From an uncultured Thalassolituus sp. (GTDB taxonomy: Bacteria; Pseudomonadota; Gammaproteobacteria; Pseudomonadales; Oceanobacteraceae), in assembly GCF_950066645.1 (NCBI RefSeq), contig NZ_CATMFB010000005.1, positions 1 through 64,000 on the forward strand: a DNA stretch of 64,000 bases, written 5' to 3'. Positions 16,514-25,913 of this stretch are shown here, one piece after another. The first letter of the stretch is position 1. Every line of letters starts with the position of its first letter. A model generated the notes under the pieces. The model did no database searches, was not told where the DNA came from, and was given only the letters and a program-made list of their open reading frames with translations. The position numbers and the translations under genes were made by a program.

Positions 16514-19222
16514 ATGACTTCATTTGATCCATCCAGCTCAATCAAGACGCTGCCAGGCACGTCTCATCGTTATCACAGCCTGCCAGACACCGCCGCACGT
16601 TTAGGTATCAATCTGGATGAACTACCCTTCTCTCTGCGCCCTATTCTTGAGGGTATCGCCCGTAATGTCGGTAAAAACGGCATCACGGTTGAGCAGCTGC
16701 AGGCGCTGGGTAACTGGCCAGCGCATCAGGGTACCGAACCGGTAGAGATTCCGTTCACAGCGGGTCGTGTGATCATGCACGATCTGAGTGGTACGCCTGC
16801 CATCGTCGATTTCGCGGCGATGCGCTCTGCGGTTGAGCGTATGGGCCTGAACCCTTCCATTATTGAGCCTCTGGTGCGTGCAGATCTGGTGATCGACCAC
16901 ACGGTGACGATGGATAACACTGGTAGCCCGGCGTCACTGCGCATTAACAGTGAGCTGGAGGCTGCCCGTAACACCGAGCGTTATGCCTTCCTTAAGTGGG
17001 GTGCGCAGGCGTTTAACACTATTCGTATTATTCCGCCGCAAACTGGCATCGTGCATCAGGTGAATCTGGAGTATCTGGCGCAAGGCTACTTAAACCAAGA
17101 TGACCTCATGATCCCAGATACCCTGATTGGTATGGACAGCCACACGCCTATGGCTAACGCGCTGGGTATTGTTGGCTGGGGTGTCGGCGGTATTGAAGCT
17201 GGCGCGTCTATGCTGGGCCAGCCTATGGAAATGCTTGCCCCTGAGGTTATAGGTGTTGAGCTGACGGGCGCTCTGAAAGAAGGCGTGACCGCAACCGACC
17301 TGGTACTGACCATCACTGAAATGCTGCGTAAGTACCCACGCGGTGTTGTCGGTAAGTTCGTTGAATACGTGGGTGAAGGCAGCGCGAACCTGTCTCTGCC
17401 TGACCGTGCGACCATCGCTAACATGTCGCCTGAATACGGCGCGACTATGGGCTTCTTCCCGTTTGATGAAATCGCTGCTGATTATATGAAGGCAACCGGC
17501 CGCGATGGCGATCTGCCGCTGGCGTATTACCAGGCGCAGAACATGGCGTGGAAAGCGGGTCAGAAACTGCCGCGCTACACCGACCTGCTGCATCTTGATC
17601 TGTCTACCGTTGAGCCTTCTGTTGCCGGGCCAAAACGCCCGCAAGACCGTCTGCCGCTGGGTGGTATCGGTAAGGTATTCCAGCAGGCAGCGAGCGCTGG
17701 CGATCGTATCCCTGAAGAAGTCACCGTTACGCCGGTTAAGGCCGACGAGAACGGTATCTTCCAGTCTCTGCCAGAGCGCACTTTAAAAGACGGCGATATC
17801 GTGATTGCTGCGATTACCGCCTGTACTAACACCTCTAACCCAGGCCTGTTGATTGCCGCTGGCCTGCTGGCGAAGAAAGCCAACGAGCTGGGCCTGAAAG
17901 TGCCAGACGGCGTTAAGACGTCAATGGCTCCTGGCTCACCGGTAGCGACAGACTTCCTGACCAAGGCTGGGCTGCAGGAGCATCTGGATGCGCTGGGCTT
18001 TAACACTGCAGGCTACGGCTGTACTACATGCGTTGGTAACTCTGGGCCGCTGGCGCCAAGCATTGAAGCGGCGCTGCGTGACCACGACATTATTGTGTCG
18101 TCTGTGTTGTCGGGTAACCGTAACTTCGAAGGCCGTGTGCACCCGGATGTCGACACTAACTTCCTGATGTCGCCACCGCTGGTGATTGCTATGGCGATTG
18201 CGGGCAACGTGAACATCGACGTGACCAAAGAGCCGCTGGGCCAAGACGCTCAGGGTAATGATGTGTTCCTGAAAGACATCTGGCCAAGCAACGCCGAAAT
18301 TACTCAGACCATGCACGAATGCATGGACCCGACCGCCTTCCGCGAAACCTATGAAAACTCCATGGGTGGCCCGGAAACCTGGCAGAAGCTGGAGTCACCG
18401 ACTGGCCCTGTGTATCAGTGGGACGAGAAGTCGAGCTACATTCAGGAAATCTCGTTCTTCGATGGCTTCGCGCTGGAAACTCCGAAGGATTCACTGAACA
18501 ACATCAGCGACGCACGTATGCTGGTGATGTGTGATGACAACACCACCACTGACCACATCTCACCTGTGAGCCGTATCCGCCCTGACTCTCCTCCGGGCGA
18601 GTACCTGATGTCGATCGGTGTAGATGCCAACGACCTGACCTCTCTGGGCGCTCGTCGTGGTAATCACCACGTCATGCTGCGCAGCATCTTCGGCAACGTA
18701 AAAGCCCGCAACCTGATGCTGCCGGGCACCACGGGTGCGGTGACGAATTATTACAACGCCAATGGCGACGCTGAAAAGATGTCGATCTACGATGCGGCCT
18801 CCCGCTACCAGCAGGAAGGCACGCCATCGGTGGTATTCGGCGGCAAGCTGTACGGTACCGGCTCATCACGTGACTGGGCGGCCAAAGGCCCTGCTCTGCT
18901 GGGGGTGAAAGCGATTATTGCTGAGAGCTTCGAGCGCATTCACAAGTCCAACCTGGTGGGCATGGGCGTACTGCCACTGCAACTGCCAGGAGGCGTGACG
19001 CTGGGTTCTCTGAATCTGGATGGCTCTGAAACCTTCGATCTGGCGGGTATCGATGCACTGCAGCCACGTGGCTCTGTGACGCTGACGATCAAGCGCAAAG
19101 ACGGTTCAACCGAACAGCACACGCTGTTATCTCGGGTGGACACCTCATCTGAGCTTGAGCAGATCCGCCATAAGGGCATTCTGCCAATGGTGTTGCGCGA
19201 TATTATTGCTGCAAACAGCTGA
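16514..19222 (+). CDS. acnA: Aconitate hydratase A
   Basis: A 902-residue AcnA/IRP-type aconitase, the second citrate-isocitrate isomerase in the window. The 4Fe-4S cysteines are Cys437 (TACTNTSNP), Cys503 and Cys506 (GYGCTTCVGN). Other family blocks seen are QVNLEYL, MDSHTPM, GWGVGGIEA and GSSRDWAAKG. Order and length match AcnA. The methylcitrate enzyme AcnD is similar, but no prpF or other prp gene is near. In enterobacteria AcnA is the stress-stable enzyme and AcnB the main one. It lies just after the accessory patch and ends in a strong terminator. Confidence 0.93.
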   Translation: MTSFDPSSSIKTLPGTSHRYHSLPDTAARLGINLDELPFSLRPILEGIARNVGKNGITVEQLQALGNWPAHQGTEPVEIPFTAGRVIMHDLSGTPAIVDFAAMRSAVERMGLNPSIIEPLVRADLVIDHTVTMDNTGSPASLRINSELEAARNTERYAFLKWGAQAFNTIRIIPPQTGIVHQVNLEYLAQGYLNQDDLMIPDTLIGMDSHTPMANALGIVGWGVGGIEAGASMLGQPMEMLAPEVIGVELTGALKEGVTATDLVLTITEMLRKYPRGVVGKFVEYVGEGSANLSLPDRATIANMSPEYGATMGFFPFDEIAADYMKATGRDGDLPLAYYQAQNMAWKAGQKLPRYTDLLHLDLSTVEPSVAGPKRPQDRLPLGGIGKVFQQAASAGDRIPEEVTVTPVKADENGIFQSLPERTLKDGDIVIAAITACTNTSNPGLLIAAGLLAKKANELGLKVPDGVKTSMAPGSPVATDFLTKAGLQEHLDALGFNTAGYGCTTCVGNSGPLAPSIEAALRDHDIIVSSVLSGNRNFEGRVHPDVDTNFLMSPPLVIAMAIAGNVNIDVTKEPLGQDAQGNDVFLKDIWPSNAEITQTMHECMDPTAFRETYENSMGGPETWQKLESPTGPVYQWDEKSSYIQEISFFDGFALETPKDSLNNISDARMLVMCDDNTTTDHISPVSRIRPDSPPGEYLMSIGVDANDLTSLGARRGNHHVMLRSIFGNVKARNLMLPGTTGAVTNYYNANGDAEKMSIYDAASRYQQEGTPSVVFGGKLYGTGSSRDWAAKGPALLGVKAIIAESFERIHKSNLVGMGVLPLQLPGGVTLGSLNLDGSETFDLAGIDALQPRGSVTLTIKRKDGSTEQHTLLSRVDTSSELEQIRHKGILPMVLRDIIAANS

Positions 19223-19248
19223 GCTGACTTTTGAGTTTAAGCACCAAA

Positions 19249-19272
19249 AACCCGGCAATTGCCGGGTTTTTT
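19249..19272 (+). terminator. Rho-independent terminator of acnA
   Basis: AACCCGGC and GCCGGGTT pair around AATT and are followed by six T. It lies 27 bases after the acnA stop codon. Confidence 0.92.
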
Positions 19273-19364
19273 ATGCACCCCGGATAAATGACCACATTTT
19301 CCGGGCAAGATCCTGAATGAATTGGTACCCTCGGAGCAGGTTCCAGTTCTTACAGAAGATAATA

Positions 19365-20171
19365 ATGTCTAACAAGTTTCTGATTTCTGCGTTTACTTCC
19401 TGCCTGTTTCTGTCTTTCTCAACCTCGGCCGAGGTGTGCCAGCACGAAATAGCGCCGACAGAGGCCTACAAAGAGGCCGTCTTTTTTTATCCGTGTGATA
19501 TTTCCGTTGAGCTTCCCGCAATCACCCTGACCGGTGGTTACAGCAATACCTACCGGAATATGCAATGGCTGGCGGATGCCGTCGTTGAGCAAGGGTATGT
19601 TGTACTTGCGATGACTCCCCCCGATATCTACGGCAAGGTCGAAGGCTGGAGAGACGCTCATCTTGCAGGACAGAAGACACTTGTCTCGACAGCGACGGCG
19701 GAGCAATCGCCACTGAGTGGCTATATTGATACCTCACGCCGGGGGATCGCCGGGTTTTCTATGGGCGGTGGCGGAACCTTACTCGCCGGCACGGAACTGG
19801 GTGACGAGGTTAAAGTGCTTGCCGCTTTTGCGCCTTTCCTTCTTGAAGAACAACGTGCTGTCAGCCCGACCGCTCCGACTATGATTCTTGCTGGGGCCAG
19901 AGACCTGCTCGTGACCAATGAATCCATCGAGCAGATATACGCGAGTGTGTCAGCCAGCGCTGATAATCATTTTCTGGCGGTATATTCCGATGGCCGGCAT
20001 CAGCAGTGGTACCGGCCTGAAATCACTAAAAACCGGGACAGCTATACCCGCCTGACCATTGCTTGGCTGAACCGCTTTCTGAAAGCCGATGCAACGTCTG
20101 CTATCACCTTAAGCGAAGAAGAAAAACGTGAGCCCGGCTTTACCAGCTACCAACTGACGCTGGAGCAATAA
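19365..20171 (+). CDS. Secreted alpha/beta hydrolase, PETase/dienelactone-hydrolase-like
   Basis: A 268-residue alpha/beta hydrolase. A Sec signal peptide (MSNKFLISAFTSCLF onward, likely cut after STSA) places it in the periplasm or outside. The nucleophile elbow GFSMGGGG carries Ser132, with Asp180 (GARDLLV) and His212 (DGRHQQW) completing the triad. The GxSMGGGG elbow is shared with the polyester hydrolase/cutinase-like group, but overall similarity to those is low, so the true ester substrate is unknown. Two cysteines (CQHE and YPCD) recur in the paralogue at 22573. The ATG at 19365 is chosen because the signal peptide starts there; the frame opens 16 codons earlier. Confidence 0.85.
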   Translation: MSNKFLISAFTSCLFLSFSTSAEVCQHEIAPTEAYKEAVFFYPCDISVELPAITLTGGYSNTYRNMQWLADAVVEQGYVVLAMTPPDIYGKVEGWRDAHLAGQKTLVSTATAEQSPLSGYIDTSRRGIAGFSMGGGGTLLAGTELGDEVKVLAAFAPFLLEEQRAVSPTAPTMILAGARDLLVTNESIEQIYASVSASADNHFLAVYSDGRHQQWYRPEITKNRDSYTRLTIAWLNRFLKADATSAITLSEEEKREPGFTSYQLTLEQ

Positions 20172-20198
20172 AAAAATGCCGCACTGGCGGCATTTTTT
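20171..20198. terminator. Bidirectional terminator between convergent genes
   Basis: TGCCGC and GCGGCA pair around ACTG, flanked by six A on the left and six T on the right, so it can serve both the hydrolase gene (plus) and the outer-membrane protein gene (minus). Confidence 0.9.
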
Positions 20199-20210
20199 AA
20201 GCACTGTCGA

Positions 20211-20792
20211 TCAGAAAATAAATTCTGCGCCGACGCTGGCGAAATCGAGATCGGCCTCGATGTTATCGTCGTCGAAGGCAGCGCGTTCATACTCCAGACG
20301 AAGGTTTAACACCGGCAACAATGCGGTGCTCACACCTGCTCCGTAGAACATGGTGTCCCCCTCGCGTTTGTCGCTGAATCCCAGTGGGCCGTTGGTCTCG
20401 GCTTCCCACCACATGCGCCCGCCTTTGACATACACACGGGAGTGTTCGGCAAGTGGCAGGCCCAATAATACGGAGGCGGTTTTAGCTTCGGGGTCAATGC
20501 TCACCCCATTATCTTTGTACTTGCCGAGATCGAGATACTGCCCCTCCAGGCCCAGCCAGGGAGTGAACCAGACACCGGCAAACACCTTCCAGCTGTTGCG
20601 GTCGTCTTCGAAGTTATCGAGGTCACCAAGGTCGTCAACGTCGTTACCACCGACCTTGAGATCACTGAGTTTACCGTAGGACAACGCTCCGCCGACGAAT
20701 ACATCCGGTGCGTCTGAATCTTTCATAGGTTCTGCCAACACTGGAGCACTGGCCAACATAGATGCGATTACCAAAAAACCTGTCTTCTTCAT
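20211..20792 (-). CDS. Small outer-membrane beta-barrel protein
   Basis: A 193-residue protein with a Sec signal peptide (MKKTGFLVIASMLASAPVLA). The mature part alternates hydrophobic and polar residues in strands and ends in a terminal phenylalanine (VGAEFIF), the signal for BAM-dependent insertion. It resembles an eight-stranded OmpA/OmpW-like barrel. Acidic loops (DDLGDLDNFEDD) face outwards. It is transcribed against the hydrolase gene and divergently from the LplT-like gene. No ligand can be named. Confidence 0.8.
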   Translation of the reverse strand: MKKTGFLVIASMLASAPVLAEPMKDSDAPDVFVGGALSYGKLSDLKVGGNDVDDLGDLDNFEDDRNSWKVFAGVWFTPWLGLEGQYLDLGKYKDNGVSIDPEAKTASVLLGLPLAEHSRVYVKGGRMWWEAETNGPLGFSDKREGDTMFYGAGVSTALLPVLNLRLEYERAAFDDDNIEADLDFASVGAEFIF

Positions 20793-20977
20793 CGTAAGTA
20801 CCTCGTTATTATCATGGCCCCAGTAGGAATACAGACGGGATAAGGTCGTTCCTGAGACAAAAGAAAAAAACTGTTCCGGGAACTCAGGTCAGCAAACGTG
20901 AGATCCCGTTCAGCAAACGTTTTGAGTCGGTGGTAAACTGCCGGGCAAAATAACAAAGTACTCATACGGAGCCCGCC

Positions 20978-22324
20978 ATGTCTGGCCCAGAGAAGCATTC
21001 TTCACAGTTTTCACTATTGGCAAACCGCCGTTTTCTGCCGTTTTTCCTGACTCAGTATCTGGGCGCGTTTAACGACAACATCTATAAAAATGCCCTGATG
21101 GGGATGGTTACATACGGCGTACTGCAGGCGTCTCTTGACCTTAATCAGATGAATAATCTGGGTGCCCTGCTCTTTATTCTTCCCTTTTTTCTGTTCTCCG
21201 CACTCGCCGGACAGCTCGCCGATAAATATGACAAAGCCTGGTTGATGCGACGGATTAAACTGGCAGAAATCGCCATTATGTCCGCCGGGGCCGCCGCCTT
21301 CTTTTTCGAACATACCTGGGGGCTGATGATACTGCTGTTTCTGATGGGCTCGCAGTCGGCATTCTTTGGCCCGGCCAAGTACGGGATCATTCCTCAACAT
21401 CTGAAAGATGAAGAACTGGTTGGCGGTAATGCCCTGATCGAGACGGGAACATTTCTGGCGATTCTGACGGGCACCATGACCGCCGGGGTGATCAGTACCA
21501 CTGAGAACAGCATTCTGCTCACGTCTTTATTTGTGCTGGCACTCTCGGTCGCCGGATATCTCGCCAGCCGCCAGATTCCGCCAGCCCCGTCGTCTAATCC
21601 TGACCTGAAGATAGACTTCAACCCCATCACCTCCAGCTGGTACACGCTGGGCTTTGCCCGTCGTAACCCCTCTGTGTTCATCGGGACGCTGGCCATTGCC
21701 TGGTTCTGGTTTATCGGTGCCGCAAACCTGACTCAGCTGTTCGTGTTCACGAAAGACTACCTTTACGGAGACCAGTCAGTCGTCACGCTTCTGCTGACCA
21801 TGTTTTCTGTGGGAATCGCCGTCGGGTCGCTGATGTGTAACCGGCTTTCTGGTGGGCGTCTGGAGTTAGGACTGGTGCCTCTGGGGGCGATAGGTCTGAC
21901 CCTCGCAGGCATTGATCTCTACTTTTATCCTCTGCCAACCCATGGCACCGAGCTGATCAGCGTCGGCGAATTTATGGCAGCCCCCTCTTCCTGGAAAATC
22001 GTTGCTGACTTCCTGGTACTGGGCGCGTGCGGCGGGTTCTATATCGTGCCTGTGTTCACTATGGTGCAGAAACGTGGAGAAGCCGCTCACCTGTCACGAA
22101 TCATTGCCGCGGGAGCCATTCTCAGTGCGCTCGCCATGGTGGGTTCTGCCATCTTCGGGCTGGTGATTATCAGCACACTGCACTGGACGATTCCGGAGTT
22201 CTTCCTTCTGCTCGCCCTTATTAACGCGGTCGTGTGCCTGCTTCTGTTCAGAGCCATGCCAGAAATGTGGCATCGCTTCCTGATCTGGAGCCGTCTGCGC
22301 CCCGGTTATCACCCGGCTGAATAA
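20978..22324 (+). CDS. LplT-like lysophospholipid transporter (MFS)
   Basis: A 448-residue major-facilitator protein of 12 membrane segments. FLTQYLGAFNDNIYKN at the first helix and FGPAKYGIIPQHL after the fourth are typical of the LplT group, which flips lysophospholipids across the inner membrane for re-acylation. It matches the N-terminal 430 residues of the fused protein at 23959 over its whole length, so the two are paralogues. Unlike that protein it has no acyltransferase domain and ends soon after helix 12 (RLRPGYHPAE). It lies alone on its strand after a divergent promoter region. Confidence 0.88.
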   Translation: MSGPEKHSSQFSLLANRRFLPFFLTQYLGAFNDNIYKNALMGMVTYGVLQASLDLNQMNNLGALLFILPFFLFSALAGQLADKYDKAWLMRRIKLAEIAIMSAGAAAFFFEHTWGLMILLFLMGSQSAFFGPAKYGIIPQHLKDEELVGGNALIETGTFLAILTGTMTAGVISTTENSILLTSLFVLALSVAGYLASRQIPPAPSSNPDLKIDFNPITSSWYTLGFARRNPSVFIGTLAIAWFWFIGAANLTQLFVFTKDYLYGDQSVVTLLLTMFSVGIAVGSLMCNRLSGGRLELGLVPLGAIGLTLAGIDLYFYPLPTHGTELISVGEFMAAPSSWKIVADFLVLGACGGFYIVPVFTMVQKRGEAAHLSRIIAAGAILSALAMVGSAIFGLVIISTLHWTIPEFFLLLALINAVVCLLLFRAMPEMWHRFLIWSRLRPGYHPAE

Positions 22325-22572
22325 CAGTTATCCGCCAATTGAATACACCAGGTTGACCTGAAAACAGGCAACGGAAAAATCGGAAAAATTCGATATAAAT
22401 CATATAGTTACACTAATACAAAGCATGACTTTCGTGCCTTTTTTCGGAAAAAACGGCCAAAAGTGTAACTGCATGAGCCAAGTTGCTCATAAGGCCACAT
22501 TTGAACGTGGCCCCGGGTTAACATTGCGTACTCTGATACCTCCTAAAAACAAAAATAAGTCTGGAGTTCAAA
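22325..22572 (+). promoter_or_regulatory. Structured leader ahead of the lipoprotein hydrolase
   Basis: AGTTACACT at 22406-22414 has its inverted copy AGTGTAACT at 22462-22470. Two hairpins follow: ATGAGC/GCTCAT at 22473-22490 and GGCCAC/GTGGCC at 22493-22512, before the gene at 22573. None is followed by a T run, so these are not clear terminators. An operator or a stabilising leader are both possible. Confidence 0.4.
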
Positions 22573-23448
22573 ATGTATAAGAATATTGCGCGTACTCTTC
22601 CTCTGGCGGCAGCCGTTCTGCTTCAGGGCTGTTTTGGTGGTTCCGATCCGGTTGACCCGAACGATCCGACAGCACAGGACCTGACCAACCCGGGCTCTTA
22701 TGAGATCTGTTCATACGACGCTGAACTGGATAACGAAGGTTACGCTTCTGCTCGCATGTCATACCCATGTGATCTGAGTGGCGGTCCACTGCCAGCAACG
22801 ACACTGACCGGTGGCTTCACTAACACGAAAGAACAGATGTACTGGCTGGCAGACCACCTGACCTCACACGGTTACGTGGTACTGACTATGACCCCGAATA
22901 ACACTCTGGGTGTTCCACCAGGCTGGCGTGATGCTCAGCTGGGCGGCTTTGCTGAGCTGGCTGACGAGAACGCACGTAGCAACAGCCCGCTGAAAGGTAA
23001 AATCGACCTGAGCAAGCGCAACATCATGGGCTTCTCCATGGGCGGTGGCGGCGTTATTCTGGCCGCTGAAGAAATGGGCGATGCTCCAACCAGCGCGATT
23101 GCACTGGCGCCATGGCTGGGTGCTTACAACGTTGATTATTCAGCGATTGAAGTTCCTATGCTGATGCTGGGTGCTGAGAACGACGAACTGGCGTACTACA
23201 CCGAAGACTACTATTCACAGTTGCCTGCGGATATCGAGAAAGGTGTAGCCATCTACGCAGGTGCGAGCCACTTCGACTGGTTTGGTCAGAACAACCAGGA
23301 TGAAAAAGCGAAGTTCCGCACACTGGTTACTGCTTTCCTTGAAGTTCAGCTGAAAGGTAACACTGACGCATACTCTTATTTCGATGGTGCAGAACACGAT
23401 CAGCATGTGACTGACGGTTGGTTCTCTGCCTACGACTACCAGAAATAA
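22573..23448 (+). CDS. Lipoprotein alpha/beta hydrolase, PETase/dienelactone-hydrolase-like
   Basis: A 291-residue paralogue of the hydrolase at 19365. The N-terminus is a lipoprotein signal with the lipobox LLQGC (Cys20), and the next residue is not Asp, so the protein should be anchored in the outer membrane. The triad is Ser155 in GFSMGGGG, Asp204 in GAENDELAY and His233 in GASHFDWF. Both paralogues share TGG(Y/F)xNT and a YPCD cysteine. Codon use is strongly optimised (CTG, GGT, CGT), so high expression is likely. A terminator follows. Esterase activity is well supported; the substrate is not known. Confidence 0.87.
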   Translation: MYKNIARTLPLAAAVLLQGCFGGSDPVDPNDPTAQDLTNPGSYEICSYDAELDNEGYASARMSYPCDLSGGPLPATTLTGGFTNTKEQMYWLADHLTSHGYVVLTMTPNNTLGVPPGWRDAQLGGFAELADENARSNSPLKGKIDLSKRNIMGFSMGGGGVILAAEEMGDAPTSAIALAPWLGAYNVDYSAIEVPMLMLGAENDELAYYTEDYYSQLPADIEKGVAIYAGASHFDWFGQNNQDEKAKFRTLVTAFLEVQLKGNTDAYSYFDGAEHDQHVTDGWFSAYDYQK

Positions 23449-23471
23449 GTCACAGACTTAGCTCTGAAAAG

Positions 23472-23494
23472 AACCGCCTTCGGGCGGTTTTTTT
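23472..23494 (+). terminator. Rho-independent terminator
   Basis: AACCGCC and GGCGGTT pair around the tetraloop TTCG and run into eight T, 24 bases after the lipoprotein hydrolase stop codon. Confidence 0.93.
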
Positions 23495-23565
23495 GTGTCT
23501 GTTACAGCAGCGGCCGGAGTTTTCCATTACTATCAGCCTGTCATACAGATACGAGTGCCCCTATT

Positions 23566-23949
23566 TTGCAGCTGAACGTGACCGTTACCGCACGATTACA
23601 GGACAGGAAGCACGCTACACTGCCCCTGCCCACAACCCACGCAACTTCAGTGCACAACGATGCCGGCCTTATCCTGCATCTTGATATTGAAACCTGCGAC
23701 CTCGCCCCAATTACTGTTAAGGCGGTTCCGGAGCGCGGCATCAGTGTCGGTAATTTTCTGTTCTATTCAGCCAGCCCCGGTGAACTCTGTCAGCGGTTGG
23801 CCGACGGCAGTTTCAGGCACTATACGGTGACAGACGATGAACTGATCGTCGAAGAAACATCACGCTTCAGTACGGAATACAACCAACAGATCTTTTGGTG
23901 CTATCAGACTCTCACGTTCAGAATCTCGCAGGCCAAAGGCTCAGAATAA
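23566..23949 (+). CDS. Hypothetical protein upstream of the LplT-PlsC fusion
   Basis: A protein of up to 127 residues that I do not recognise. It is soluble, without a signal peptide, and looks beta-rich. The start is uncertain: no ATG lies at the beginning, the frame opens with TTG at 23566, and GTG codons at 23578 or near 23650 are alternatives. It ends nine bases before the fused transporter gene on the same strand, so the two are probably co-transcribed. Confidence 0.6.
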   Translation: MQLNVTVTARLQDRKHATLPLPTTHATSVHNDAGLILHLDIETCDLAPITVKAVPERGISVGNFLFYSASPGELCQRLADGSFRHYTVTDDELIVEETSRFSTEYNQQIFWCYQTLTFRISQAKGSE

Positions 23950-23958
23950 GGACATCAG

Positions 23959-25857
23959 ATGGAAAATTCAGGTTCTCCTAAAGATCACTCTCAGTTTACC
24001 TTGCTGGGGTCAAAGCGGTTTGCTCCGTTCTTTTTCACCCAGTTTTTCGGTGCCTTTAACGATAACGTTTATAAAAATTCGTTGATGGCGATGATTACAT
24101 TTGGAGTGCTATCCAGCAGCGCAGACCTCAGCCTGATGAATAACCTGGGGGCACTGCTCTTCATTCTGCCCTTCTTTCTTTTTTCTGCGCTTGCGGGTCA
24201 GCTTTCCGACAAATACGAAAAGTCGTCTCTGATTCGCAAAATCAAATTGCTCGAAATTGTCATCATGGGGCTCGGTGCCTTTGCTTTTATCACGGGCGCC
24301 ACGTGGGGGCTCATGCTACTGCTCTTTCTGATGGGTACTCAGTCGGCATTTTTCGGCCCGGTTAAATACAGCATTATTCCTCAGCATCTGGACAGCCATG
24401 AACTGGTTGGTGGTAACGCACTGGTGGAGATGGGCACCTTTGTGGCTATTCTGCTGGGTACGCTCGCAGCGACGTCCATCGCGACGACCGAGAACGGTGC
24501 TCTGATCACGGGGATTGCTGTTGTCACAGTAGCTATTCTCGGGTACGGCGCCAGCCGTGCGATACCTTCAGCGCCCTCGCCCAGCCCTGAACTGAAAATC
24601 CACTTTAATCCTCTGACCGAAACCTGGCGCACTATCGGCTTTGCGAGAGAGCAGCGAAGTATCTTTCTCGCGGTACTCGCCATTTCCTGGTTCTGGTTTC
24701 TCGGCGCTGCGTACCTTACCCAGATCTATGGTTTTACCTCGGACATTCTTAAGGGCGACCAGAGTGTCGTGATGATACTCCTGGGCACATTTTCGATCGG
24801 CATCGCTCTTGGTTCTCTCCTGTGTGAGAGACTGTCCGGGCATAAAGTCGAGCTCGGACTCGTGCCTCTGGGCTCTATCGGGCTGACCATCTTCGGGGCG
24901 GACCTTTTCTTTCACACCGCAAGCCCGGATTCAGCAACGCTGATATCGGCCTCCCAGTTTCTCAGCCAGGCTGGCAACCTGAGAATCGTGTTTGATTTTC
25001 TTATGATAGGCGTCTTTGGTGGATTTTATATCGTCCCGCTCTACGCCATGATTCAGGCCCGATCCGATGAGAAACACCGCTCCCGGATTATTGCTGCGAT
25101 CAATATTATGAACGCGCTGTTTATGGTGGTCTCGGCGATTACCGCGATCGTCTTCCTTGGTGTGCTGGAGTGGAGTATTCCGGAATTCTTTTTACTTCTG
25201 GCTATTCTCAATGCCCTGGTAGCTATTTATATCTACCGGACCATTCCAGAGTTTGCGATGCGGTTTATCATCTGGGTGATCACCCACACGGTTTACCGTG
25301 TACGCCACATCAACCTCGACAACATCCCCGACGAAGGCGCATGTGTGTTGGTCTGCAACCATGTCTCTTTTATGGACGCACTGATCATTGGCGGTGCGTG
25401 CCGTCGCCCTGTCCGTTTCGTGACCTTCAAACCTATTTATCATCTTCCGGTGCTCAACTTTGTTTTCAGAACGGCCAAAGCAATTCCGATTGATAGCAAG
25501 AAAGCCGATCCGGAAGGTTACGAGCGCGCATTCGCCCAGATCCGCGAAGAGCTTCAGGCTGGTGAAGTCGTATGTATTTTTCCCGAAGGCAAGCTGACCA
25601 CCGATGGCGAGATAGACGAATTTAAAAATGGCGTCAGCAGAATACTCGAAGAAACACCGGTACCGGTCGTACCGATGGCATTACGGGGCCTATGGGGAAG
25701 TTTCTTCAGCCATATGGGCAAGCCTGCCATGACGCGTTGGCCAAAGCGTTTCTGGTCTAAAGTCGACCTTGTTGCAGGTGAAGTCGTCAGCGCCGACCAG
25801 GCTACGCCAGAGGTTCTGAAAGACAGAGTTCAGGCGTTACGAGGGGATGCCCGCTGA
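23959..25857 (+). CDS. Fused LplT-like transporter and PlsC-type acyltransferase
   Basis: A 632-residue fusion. Residues 1-430 are a 12-helix LplT-like transporter (FFTQFFGAFNDNVYKN; FGPVKYSIIPQHL). Residues 440-632 are a lysophospholipid acyltransferase with block I NHVSFMD (HxxxxD), block III FPEGKLT and block IV VPMALRG. Together they could import a lysophospholipid and re-acylate it. Some bacteria carry a third, acyl-ACP synthetase domain on such fusions; it is absent here and no such gene is adjacent, so the acyl donor must come from elsewhere. The gene ends in a strong terminator. Confidence 0.9.
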   Translation: MENSGSPKDHSQFTLLGSKRFAPFFFTQFFGAFNDNVYKNSLMAMITFGVLSSSADLSLMNNLGALLFILPFFLFSALAGQLSDKYEKSSLIRKIKLLEIVIMGLGAFAFITGATWGLMLLLFLMGTQSAFFGPVKYSIIPQHLDSHELVGGNALVEMGTFVAILLGTLAATSIATTENGALITGIAVVTVAILGYGASRAIPSAPSPSPELKIHFNPLTETWRTIGFAREQRSIFLAVLAISWFWFLGAAYLTQIYGFTSDILKGDQSVVMILLGTFSIGIALGSLLCERLSGHKVELGLVPLGSIGLTIFGADLFFHTASPDSATLISASQFLSQAGNLRIVFDFLMIGVFGGFYIVPLYAMIQARSDEKHRSRIIAAINIMNALFMVVSAITAIVFLGVLEWSIPEFFLLLAILNALVAIYIYRTIPEFAMRFIIWVITHTVYRVRHINLDNIPDEGACVLVCNHVSFMDALIIGGACRRPVRFVTFKPIYHLPVLNFVFRTAKAIPIDSKKADPEGYERAFAQIREELQAGEVVCIFPEGKLTTDGEIDEFKNGVSRILEETPVPVVPMALRGLWGSFFSHMGKPAMTRWPKRFWSKVDLVAGEVVSADQATPEVLKDRVQALRGDAR

Positions 25858-25860
25858 GAA

Positions 25861-25893
25861 AAAAAAGCGGGCACACAAGGTGCCCGCATTTTA
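25861..25893. terminator. Bidirectional terminator between convergent genes
   Basis: GCGGGCAC (25867-25874) and GTGCCCGC (25880-25887) pair around ACAAG, with A-rich sequence on the left and ATTTTATT on the right. Confidence 0.88.
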
Positions 25894-25913
25894 TTGCTGA
25901 ATACTACAAATAA

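Noticed and set aside
16514-19222. AcnD (2-methylisocitrate dehydratase) rather than AcnA
   Set aside because: No prpF or other methylcitrate genes nearby, and AcnA-type sequence blocks throughout.
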